A stretch of DNA of 64,000 bases from Daedaleopsis sinensis (lineage: Eukaryota; Basidiomycota; Agaricomycetes; Polyporales; Polyporaceae), in contig CM066306.1 of NCBI GenBank assembly GCA_033807695.1, positions 2,976,001 to 3,040,000 on the forward strand. Direction: 5' to 3'. A model generated the notes under the pieces. It was not told the origin of the DNA. It did no database searches and saw nothing but the letters and a program-made list of their open reading frames with translations. The position numbers were made by a program, and so were the translations under genes. Position 1 is the stretch's first letter; each line of letters starts with the position of its first letter. Below are positions 46,719 through 57,427 of the stretch, one piece after another.

Positions 46719-49700
46719 ATGGCCGAACATGCTGCTGCTGGTATGTAAGGTTTGCAACCTCTGGTGACACCCTGGACTGATCTAGCCCAATAGCCCCGGT
46801 GCCCCAGCCCATTCATCCACCTTCCGGCGCAGAGGAAATTCTCCTCCTGGGGCGCAACGTTCGCTTCCCAGTACTGTACCGCATCAACTCCCACCCGCTT
46901 CTCGCCCATGTCAAGAATACTCAAAGCATCTACGTTTACATCGAGAATACCAACAAGGCTGCAATGCTGGAGTACCTAGATTTCGTCAAGGAGATTGTGT
47001 TGCCAGATGGCACTCGGGAGGCTGTGGACGCTGCCGGTACTTGCATTCTACTGTTCGTGCAGTTAGAATGCGATTCTGATCCCCTCTAGGTTACCTGGAG
47101 CTATTCCCCGGCGACTACATCTTCGCTAGGGACATGTGGGGCTCCGGCAAGGCTGTCGATGACATCGTTCAAGTCTGGGTCACTCCCAAGTAAGTCTCTC
47201 TTCGTTCTCGTTTTTTCCCTCTGTCATCTATTTGTCTTAGCGGCGCCATCTCCCATGACCACGAAGCTGGCATTGCTGCTGCCCGTGATGCTATCCTGGG
47301 GCAGCCCGAAGACCGCACCCCCGGAAAGCCCGTCATCATCGACGGCGAGTACGTCGGTGGGATCGCTTGGGAGAGGCATGCGAATGCAATTCATATCGCC
47401 AACTCGGACCGGGCCTATAGTCTTGCGCAGAGCTACCAGGTGCAAAAGAATCTCGCAGGCCCTACCGTCGGCGCAAAGGTCTCGGGCGGTGCGGTGACTG
47501 AGCATCACGAGCTTCGTCTTCAGACTTTACAGGTATGTACCTCTTCGAGCTCTCTTGCATGGTACTATCCCACTAACCTGAATGTAGGCTATGGCCCCCG
47601 TCGCTGTTGCAAGTCTCGAGACTGGTCCCAAGGCTATATCCGATGCATTGCGCCTCCAGGCTGAGGTCACGAACCTTCCGCGTGTGGGTTATGAAGGCAA
47701 CTATGCATTCCCCACCATGCAGCTCAACATCGCGGCCACAAAGTCTGCCGACGCTGTCGCTGGTACGTGACGACATTCTTGGTTCTGCCTCATCTACTTA
47801 ACGTTCAATCCAGCGTCCGAGTTCAAGAATGACTTGGGCCAGTTCGCGGGTAAGCATGTCGACCAGCACGACTCTGCTGGTGGGTACACGTGCATGATTG
47901 CTATGAGCGATCTCGATCCCCACGACAATCCGGGTTATTTCATGATCGCTGAGCTCGGTGTAGCCATTGGTATGGATCCTATTGCGTTGCCCAAGCTGTA
48001 ATTGTATATACCTAATATATTCTTCTACACAGTCCTCAAGGGGCTGGTCAGCTGTTGCTTCTCTGGACTTCGTTACCATGGCGGCTTTCCCCCAACGTCG
48101 CCCTCTGGTATTCAGCCCACGAAGCGCTCTTATCGTTTCGTTGGTGTTGCTTATCCGTCATCGCCTATGCTCGATGGCTCCGCTCTTGTCGCATTCGCTG
48201 CACTTCCCAAAGGCGAGCTTCTGGCGATCACACCTGAGATGAAGGACCCAAGGTATGTTCTTTGAACCGCTTTTGTTGCTGTACTAACTGGAAACTTGTA
48301 CAGCTACGATCACGTGGAGGCGCGCACCAACAATGCTAGTTGGATTGCGGATGGTGCATGGCTCACTACGCGTCAAGCCTACCTCGATTTTATTTATCGG
48401 GCCTCCGGCGAGCTACTCCACTACTTCACCAAGCAGATCCCCGAAGAATTGCGCTTCAAACTCGACTTCGAGCGACTTCGCGAGGCAATGTCGCTCGAAG
48501 ACGAGAACGAACAGCGTATCAGCCCCACTGCCTGGGACTTGTATCCCGGATCTACGCATCAGTCGTCTGACTTCGGCTGCACACGCCAGGAGAGCGTCAC
48601 TAAATGGACCGAGCACAAAGTCAAACATGGACGTTTTCTTCCTCACTTTGTATTTACAGAGGATCGTTCAGGTAGGCTTTATTACTTGAATCCACACGCT
48701 ACTACTAATGCTCTACCTAACAGGCAAGTCCGGTGGCCGAAGCATGCACGAGGATGGCGTCTCCGATCGAGTTGGAACAAGTGAGTTTCTTGTTCAGCTA
48801 CTGCTTCGGTGTTCGAGCTGCTAAGTCTCTTCATTCAAGCTGCTTTGAGCAAACGCTCGCGCAAGCGCAAGGCTCCGGAGCCAGGACCGCTGCTTCCTCA
48901 GGCTCACACCAGCGATGCTTCGATGTCCAACGCTGCTGCTGCTGGGCATGCAGTTGAGGATGCAGCGCTTCGCCGCTCGAAACGCCTTTGCATTCACGGC
49001 GGTTCTGTTCAAGGTTAGTTATGCCGTATCGTTGTCTGCTATAACTAACATACACGACGGTAGCAGACACTCAGAGCGACGACGGAGAGGAGAGCGAAGA
49101 TACCGTCCAACGACTTGCCCAACAGCTCCAGCCCCTTAGCGTTAGCGAGAGCATCCCTACTGTCCGCTTTGATCTGTCCAGTGTGTAGATCGTGTCTGTC
49201 CTGTACATCAAGCAATGCTGATTCATACATCTAGTGGACGATGACGATGTTGTGTCTAAGAACGCTCAGGTCTCATCTGTTGCAGCGATGTTTAAGATGA
49301 ACGCAGACGTGCACATTGGGGATCTGGATGTTCTCAGCGACGAGGATCTGGGCACGATGTCTCAAAGTACGTAGCCACTAGCTACTATGCTAGCATGCAT
49401 CATTTCTAAACTTCCTTTTCGCAGACCATACTGAGCCCGACACTGCTGAACCTCTGATTGCTGAGGCAGGTTTACCCAGTATGTCTGTCCCTGCACTCTC
49501 TCTATTACATGATCTCACTTCTGCACAGCGTTTGGAAACGTGCTGGATATATTTGCTCTTCCAAACCTCTGCACAGAGCTAGAGCGTTCGGAGCGCTTCG
49601 CTGCTGCGTTGGCCAGTGTGGAGCTTGCAGACAGCTCAGCTGAGATCGACACATTCTTCAAGAGCCTCGATGAGATGCAGCATAACACAGTCGCCTTCGC

Positions 49701-51582
49701 ATACCACCTTTCTGGTCTCTGGCGGGTCTGGGACTCACACGCGGAGTTGGTGGAGATATCGGGTCTTACAGTCGCTCTCGAGCGTAGAAGACTGATGGTC
49801 TCTAACGCCGCTGCCTGGATGTGGCTCACGCAGGACTGTGTTGTTCAAGCGCGTGCAGTCGTCTTGGCCCTACACCGGGGTACTGAGGTCCCGCACGACT
49901 CGAATTGGCTCACCAAGCTGGTTGTCGACGTGTATGCTCTCTGGTCTCAGCGCACAGCCGGCGATCTTAACGCATCTCGTTACCTTCCGAACATAAATGT
50001 CGCTCAAACTGCACATGTCCCCTGGAACCATATCGTCTCCACATCTGCTGACGATATTGTGCAACAGCTGACGGCGGAGGTTATTCGAATCATCCGCTCC
50101 TGGCTATCATTCCCTTCCAACACCCAACTTCTGGCTGCATACTTCGTCGCATACGTGGTCACAACCCTCGGGAACGTCGATGTCCTTCTCTTTCCTGAAG
50201 TCTGGAGGGTCCACCAGAACATCAAGACTCGTGTTCTCGGTATTCGCACGACTAGGCATCAATCTTTGAAGATCTCCATGCTCGATGACTTCCTCACTGC
50301 CCTGCGCTCATGTCCAGCTAGTCAGCCGCAAAGCTTCGAAGCCGAAGTTCTTCAAACCATCTCGAACCTCATCAACGACTGTAGTCCAGCCATGCAGCGG
50401 TTCAACTCCCTTGTGGCCAAACAACTGCAGATCGACAACGGCTGTCCAGTCCCTCCCGCGATCACCCTCATTTCTTCTTATCGTCGGCAGACCGCAGTTT
50501 CTTCGCCGCCTGATGCATCTATTGCACCTGGTCCATCTGTTGTGCCCAACGACAAGAGCATTCCTTCTCGCTCTTTGCACTCCCTGCTCTTGTTCGTTCG
50601 TCACCTCATCCCACTTCTTGATGATTCAACTCTTGCACAAAGTCCGGTCCAGAAGTTGGTAGCATCCCATCTCGACCACTATCTCCCGTTTCGCGAACAC
50701 GCCCCTTCACGCCGCATCCTCACTGGAAAAGGCGGTCCTTTCCACTCAGCTCTTGTCAACGCACCAGGGGCTTTTGCTAGCCAAGCGATATCCCGTGCAT
50801 ATCTCTTCGACTCACCAGCTCTTCATCAAAATCTCACACTCGGATACTTCGGGAACCTTGCTGCATGGAACACCTTCTTGGATGACGGCGGCTATGACGG
50901 CACAACAGACTCCGTTGCATGGATGGTCAACATGACCTGCTACGGTTCCGCCCAGTGGCAGCGTGTCACCAGTCTCAATCAAATCTCTCCGTTCTTCGAC
51001 AGCGAAGAGTTGTGGGAGACGTTCTGTTCTGAATCGCCTGCCGGACAGATTCAGTTCGCATCCTGCCTGGAGTGGCTGCAGTCCAGCAAGAAGATCGCCA
51101 GCTCACCTGGCAAGCGCAAGGTTGTGAAGATCCTCCCGCTGTTCGGCGTGTTGACAGCGTACCTCCTGACCGCAGACCTTGTCTACGGAGGGAAGGTCGC
51201 TCAACCTACCTTGGACGACCTCGGAAGCGTCATCCACTCAAACAACCTCGGCTCTCGACGCTGTCTCACAGTACTCTCTCCTCACTGCGGTCCATCATCG
51301 TCGGAGGCCGACACCATCGTTGCGTTCAAACAGGTGTATGCGTTTCTCGACCGGGAGTTGACGGCCGAGGAGAAGAAGTTAATCACGTTTGATGGTATCA
51401 TGGTGGAGCATCTCCTATGTAAGTATCAAAGGGTGCAGCGTCGTGCAGGTGAGAGTAGCATGGACGACTTGGAGAAGTTGGAGACGTCGAATGCAAAGGG
51501 CAAGGCGGTGAGGAGCAGAGAGAAAGGCAAAGGCAAGGGAAAGGGAAAGGGAAAGGGGAGAGCCAAGAATGCACAAGCTTAA
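46719..51582 (+). CDS. JBP1/TET-type 2OG-Fe(II) dioxygenase fused to a large C-terminal region, 1,386 aa
   Basis: Fourteen exons: 46719-46740, 46794-47036, 47090-47189, 47241-47532, 47588-47762, 47814-47969, 48033-48252, 48304-48671, 48724-48780, 48840-49013, 49067-49180, 49235-49366, 49425-49478, 49529-51582; every junction is GT-AG and in phase. The dioxygenase core has H292-x-D294 in GKHVDQHDSAGGYT, the second metal ligand H345 in FSGLRYHGG, and R364 in SYRFVGVAYP for the 2-oxoglutarate carboxylate. Fungal relatives oxidise 5-methylcytosine in DNA or are predicted to do so. A basic stretch near 548-560 (KRSRKRKAPE) looks like a nuclear signal, followed by acidic linkers. Residues about 703-1386 form a Leu/Trp-rich region of unknown fold that ends in a (GK)n tail. 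All metal ligands are present, so it is probably active. Single-gene status rests on splice phase and needs RNA evidence. Confidence 0.8.
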
Positions 51583-51698
51583 GCGTTGTACTAAGGCTTA
51601 TTTGATTTCGAGTTGTTGTAGTAGCATAAGAAAGTTGATGACATATTAGATCAATTGAATATTCTACTGCACAAGCTATGCTGACAGCTACACCATCT

Positions 51699-53501
51699 CT
51701 AAGACATGGGGCAATCTGCATCAGCTGTCGGTGTGATGCAGAGCCGCTTCATCTCGTTCTGCGGAGCACTCTCTTCTGCCTGAGAGTCATCACTCGAGTG
51801 ACCGTATCCCACCTTGCGCTTGATCTTCTTGAGAGGCGACACAACGCGGTTACTGAGAGCTCGAATAGCAGCTGCATTATATTCCTGAGCCACATAAGCT
51901 TGAGTAGAGGGTCTCAGTTGAAATTATGCAAGATCTACCACTCACACGTTCCGCTACTCGGTTCAACAAACAGATCGCCCTTAGCTTTGGAAGGAACAGA
52001 TACTCTTGGCGACCGACTCGGACAGCATGAAATGCCACCTGGACCTCCACCATGTTGCTATGGTATAGCATCTCTGGCTTGATGACTGAGTAGGTGTGCC
52101 TAAACGTCCCATTGCATCAGAGGTAGGAAGTTGTATAGCTCTTTGAATGCACTCACGGCTGGTTCTCTGATTGCATCCAGTACTCAACAACATTCTCTAA
52201 AATGTGTACCTCGCCACGAAGGAGAGGAGAGACCACATCTAAGGGGTCTATGGTGCCATGAAGATCGATGGGCGGCTCCCCGTCTGCAGCTTTGATCGAT
52301 GTGAAGTATCGGTTAGAGAATGTGAGTGCTAGATGGGCTGCATCCCTGCTTGGCGTCCATGGTCGAAGCTCACATCCCCGACGTTGCAGCTCTGCATTGA
52401 ACATTTGGTACACAGTGCCCACACCACGAACTGCTTGATCGAAACGTGAAGCCCCAAGACCGGTCAAAGTGATGTGTTGCTTCATCTCCAGGAGACGTTT
52501 GGTGTTTCGGGGAATGCTGGCAGTATATGCAGCTCAAGGTATGATGATCAAAAGGTATGCAGTGAAGACTCACTCTGTGCGGCGAATGGGTGGAAGCTTA
52601 TAGTCCAGCAAGTATCCCTGAACCTTCAAGATGACTTCCTCAATCTCATCTCCTCCCCTCCTTGGATAAGTGAGTAGCATCGTCCTCCCATTGTTCCTTT
52701 CGCACAGCTCGGCCATGGTTGAGGGGTTATCCATCTGCAAGAACGATGAGCAGAAGAATCTTAAGGTCCCAAATATCTGAAGTACCTGCTCCACGCTAGC
52801 CAGTTGTTGACAAGGGACTTTACCATCCACCAAGCTTTCCATATGGTCTTGCAGCAGCTTCTCTGTCGGGAGATGGGTATGTCTTTTAATCCAAAACATA
52901 TTTCATGTACTCACGGTACCTTTCTGCATCTTGACGGAGTTGAGTGAGATAGGACATAGCTGCCTATCACGGGCAGAGGTCCAACTTCAACAGCGAAACA
53001 AGTCTGGAACAATAAACTGAGAGCTGCAAAAGGGGGGAAAGGCGTTGAATATTGCCGAAGGCCCCTCCAGTATATGTGACGGCCAACTCTCTCGTTCTGC
53101 TCCGACACTTTGCAATGGTGTACACGTATGCAACATTTCAGGGCAGCCCAGACAGACAACCGATCGACATGCGGAGGGTATGCGACCTCGCCTAACATCT
53201 GGCTTTGGTCTAATAGCCGAGCAAGGTTCTCACTCCAGACTTGAACACTGTCTCTTCGCTCTTGAACTGCCACTTCTATTGCTGCAGAACTGCGACACGA
53301 AAGCTCATTGACAGACCTCATGGCATCACCGTCTTCCACAGGCTTGAGAGAAATACTGGATGGACAGATTTGTGCAGTCCTGAACTACGGACGGGTATCA
53401 CACCGTTGCAACACCAATATCGCTTGCAGGATATTTTCAAGCATCGTGGCCTGCCTTAGTCTCTCCAGGACTCTGGGCGTGAACAAACAAGGACCAAACA
53501 T
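51699..53501 (-). CDS. Spliced gene of unknown function, tail-to-tail with the TET/JBP gene
   Basis: Proposed start ATG at 53501 and stop TAG at 51699-51701, with several short GT-AG introns. One of 51 nt splits ...QLASVEQ from MDNPSTMAEL. Conserved-looking segments: SVNELSCRSSAAIEVAVQER, PPHVDRLSVWAALKCC, LLQDHMESLVDGKVPCQQ, GGDEIEEVILKVQGYLLDY, GASRFDQAVRGVGTVYQMFN, LALTFSNRYFTSIKA, EMLYHSNMVEVQVAFHAVRV, and a basic C-terminus VVSPLKKIKRKVGYG, a possible nuclear signal. No family recognised. The end lies 116 bp from the end of the TET/JBP gene. Exon 3 and exon 6 limits are uncertain. Confidence 0.6.
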
Positions 53502-53676
53502 GTCACAGGCGAGATTGTTAAATACCTAGCCTGATGGGGACTTGGACTCAGAGTTCTTCGTCTCTTCGAACCCCCCACATCTCTCCCTGGACCAGCCTCT
53601 TCTTGCTCCTCTCCACTTCTCTCCCTCTTCACCCTTCAGCACTCAGATACTACCGTATACATACTGCTTCACTGCT

Positions 53677-56600
53677 ATGGCTCCTCGTCGCAACACATCC
53701 TCTGCCACTACTGCTGCCGCTCAGGCTGCCAAGTACGTGTCTCTACCATCGCCTACCTCTTCTACAACCTTTGACCTTATGCACCTCAAGGGCCAAGGGT
53801 GCTACCGTCGCTCGAAAGGCCGGCGGGGCTCGTAAGCCTCCTGCCAAGCCTGCCCCTCCAAAGCCCTCTCCTGAGAAGGCAACGCGCACTCCTCGGTGAG
53901 TAGTATCTTGGCAGTCGTCTTAGAGAATTTCCCTGAATGCATCTCCTCTCTCAGCATGAGCACGGGAGGTCGCCGCCCTAGAGGCAAGGCTATCAAGACG
54001 TATGTTCATCTCACATCCACTTCCTCTATGTGTTCTTACTTAATGTCTATCTAGGCCTGACTACGTTGACTCTGAGGCAGAGGAGGTTGAAGACAATGAA
54101 GACGAGTTAGATGAAGACGTGATGGATGCAAACGACCGGGAGAATTCAGAGTTGATGTCTTCACACAACATTGAAAGGTGCGCATCGTATTATACTCGTC
54201 CATTCTGCATCGTTATAGCTCTCTCCAGCGATGAAGAGCTCTCGGCCGATGATGGTGACTCAGCAACCACTCAGAATGACCAGTCTTCTGATACAGTCCT
54301 CGCCTCTGAGGAGGATGAGCCTGATACTCGTCCTGATGTTGAGAGGACTCCAAGGGCTACTCGGTATGTACCAATGATCCATCATTTATCTGCATATTCC
54401 TCACCAAACCTTCCAGGCGTGGCCGTAAGGCTGATGACGCTGATGCTATTAGCCCCGGTAGTCCCTCGCCCGTGTACGTCCTCAGTCTACTCATGCTCCT
54501 ATCCTTGCATGTGCTAACAATGACTATACTGTAGCAAAAGCAGCGGAGCACCTACTCCTGTGAAAGCAGGAGCTACCACCCCCTCTCGCCGAAAGGGTAC
54601 AAACACTGTTTTCCGTCGTACCCCAGGAAAGCGGGCCAAGGAGGAGGACTCTGATGATCAGGAAGAGTACGTGTCTACTGCCTTATCACTCAGTACTTTA
54701 CGCTTACCATTCTGTCCATCAGGGAAAGTCCTGTGAAGAAGACTCGCACCTCCACCCGGTATGTCCTCACTCTCTAGTCTGCTTTGTTCATTGTGCTAAA
54801 CATCGTTAATGATAGGCAAGTACAAGTGGCCAAGGAGAACACCGATGAAGACTGGGATGTTGTTGAAGCACCTGTTCCCCCTCCCAAGAAGGCCGTGCCC
54901 CCTCTGCCTCGTCGCAACAGTGCCCGTACTCAGGCCCCTGCCGAGCCTGTTTTGCCTCCTGCTCTTAAGGCTCCTGCCAAGGCGACCCCAAGTGCAAAGG
55001 CTGCTACGAAGGCCAGAGCTAAGACCGCCACCCCGAAGGCTGCCGGCAAGGCTGCTGACCGAAAGGTTACCCCTGCGGCACGCCGTCGTGGCAAGGTCCC
55101 TGAGTACGTCGTCTATGCTGTTCCACTCTCGCTACTACATTAACATCTGTCTCTAGCTCCGCCGAGGAAGTCTTCAACCCCACAGAGGTTGATTCTGAAA
55201 CGTACTAGCTCATTTATACTTCAACCCTTAATCCTATCCTCACACTCTCTCCAGTTACCATACCCAGACTGCTCTTTTCCGTAAGGACATGTCTTCCACC
55301 GAGAACTTTGACCAGTTGCATCAAGTGTATGTCCCTTTTAATATAGACGTGTGTCACCCTTCTTTGACATGTGTGCTATAGGCTCGACGACATCAAGCTG
55401 GAGAAGATCTCTGTTGCTAAGTATGTATTGCGTTACTGTTTCCAGCTTATGACCCTAACACTCTGTACAATATCTTCAGGGGTGACGTTCAGGTCAAGAA
55501 TGACCCCCGCTCTCCTCGCCGTGTGCGCATCTCCAAGTAAGTGGGAAGTCTGTACTTGTTCTAGTTATATATTGATGATTGTCACAGGGAAACTGTTGAA
55601 ATTCCTGACACTTCTCCGGTCGAAGAGCCTATCACTAGGCCTAGTTCTCCTATGTGGGACATGGAGATGGACAATGACGATGCTGAGGAGGATACCATGG
55701 ACACCGGTATGTGCTATGATTTCTCCCACATCCTGTGCACTGCTAATGTCAGATTAGATCCTCTGGTCTCTTTGACTGACTCCACTGGACGTATTCCAAC
55801 TATGCATGCTGTCGGCTATGGTCCTGGTGTTGACTTGCAGGATGACGATGCTACCGATGTCTTGTTAAAGGACACGTATCCTTTCCTCCCGTCCTTGAAG
55901 TAAGCATGATGCTGTTGTTCATTATATATCTGTTGCTAATCCGTTGTGACAGGGATCATTATCCCGACTCGGGACCGTACCCGCTGACAACAATTCTGCT
56001 GTCAGAGGGGATTATCGATCAGCCCGGCTACTCTGTGGACAAGGAGTACGTCTGTATACCTCCTGCTGAGCTTTTAACACATTGTCTAACCACTTACCTA
56101 GCGCTCTATTGGAGCTTGTTCTTCACAGCCACGGGGGCCCAATGGGCCACCCTGGGGTGTTGAACCCTGCTCGTGCACCTCCTGGACTTGCCACAGCTCA
56201 TGTGTACTCCACCACCGGCTCATCGTATCCAGTCATCTCGATCCCCTCCCCTATTGGCCCTCACCGTGCCATTTTGTGGTCCGTTGGGGTGGTGCTGGGC
56301 TGCAACGTCATCACTCCCGCTCCGTTTGCCCAGAAGAAGGCGAAGCAGATCCTGCTGAGTCCTCTTCGTGGGGAGTATGAGCGCAGTTTGGCCTGGATGG
56401 CTGGCATATTTGGGAGCGAGTGCTTAGGAGTGCCTACCTTTGGTGTCCAGATGGTCGATGGCAACGGCCGGATCAACGGCTTGTCGTTTCGTACCTTCCC
56501 AAGCAGCACCGGTACGACATCTGGCAATGGTATGTCATTTGTTCACCATTGATGTATACGTCTAATGTTCTACTTCTCTAGCTCGGCTTCTTCCTGGGAT

Positions 56601-56991
56601 GGGTGCGGCCACGCCGAAGAAGGGTCGCACCCCTGCCTCGATGCCTGGACGGTCTCTCATCGAGATGAGGGACAAGACGACATGGCAGATCACTGATGAC
56701 AGTGAGTCGTTCTTTTGTATCAGGTGCTATCAGAGACACTAACTCCATCTTTTAGTCTCCTTGTGGGATGCTAGACACCTCTTCAAGCAGGGTCGTAACA
56801 CGAGGGATAAGTTCTCTCATGACACGGTTGCATCCCTGCCCCGTCTCAAGCGGGAGTTGGAATTTGGGGAAGTCGCTATAATCTACTATAGCGCCTCCAC
56901 TTTCCCTGCTTCCAAGAACATCCACCCTGACGCTGTTCATGGTCTCAGCCTGAACCTCTACGGTGCTGTCTCTATTGCTTCTGGCGTCTGA
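53677..56991 (+). CDS. Spliced gene of unknown function with Lys/Pro-rich, AT-hook-like N-terminus
   Basis: ATG at 53677 and TGA at 56989-56991, with about fifteen short exons whose ends match GT-AG signals. The N-terminal half is low complexity: Ala/Lys/Pro-rich tracts, GGRRPRGKA and RRGRKADD (weakly AT-hook-like), alternating with acidic tracts (SEAEEVEDNEDELDEDVMD). The C-terminal half, from about 55,950, looks globular: HYPDSGPYPLTTILLSEGII, RAILWSVGVVLGCNVITPAP, SLAWMAGIFGSECLGVPTFG, ISLWDARHLFKQ. I know no family for it. The composition fits a DNA- or chromatin-associated protein, but this is inference. It starts 175 bp from the start of the gene on the opposite strand, so the two may share a promoter. 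Confidence 0.65.
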
Positions 56992-57427
56992 AGAGTCTTT
57001 ACTACGTTATCACTGGTATCCCCCCCCCTCCCCCCCTCCTTTACTTCCACCTCGCTCCGTTGTTGCGTGGCAACTCTTGCTTCAAGTCCCACTCTTCGTC
57101 GCAGAGCACCCGTGTTCTGTAGCATCTTTGACAGGTTGCATCTATGGTATTTCCCTGCATTCTGAGTAGCTCAACGTCGTGTAGTTTGTGTGGTGACTTT
57201 CCTATAATGATAACAACAACGTTGACAAACTTCTCTGCGTGATCAACTTGGGCAACTAAGAGTGTGGACTTAGGGAAAACGAACTTGATATGATCACGTG
57301 CATCTGATGGGATAATGTTCGCAGCCACGTGACTGGATGTTCAACTTTGTAGACGCTGACATCGATCACATCTTTCAACCTCTCTCCCTCAATCTGTTAG
57401 CCCTACCTTGCTGCACTCCCTGACAAA
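56992..57427. other. Intergenic; possible 5' side of the Helitron
   Basis: Contains a short C-rich run near 57020-57040 and AT-richer DNA approaching the Helitron gene. I could not recognise a definite Helitron 5' end (TC start) here. Confidence 0.35.

Noticed and set aside
49540..51582. Separate 680-codon gene starting at GTG 49540
   Set aside because: There is no ATG in that position, and the upstream exon joins in phase at a CAG acceptor (49526-49528); it is better as the last exon of the TET/JBP gene.
46719..56991. KDZ-type transposase as partner of the TET/JBP gene
   Set aside because: I looked for the characteristic KDZ motifs in the neighbouring frames and saw none.
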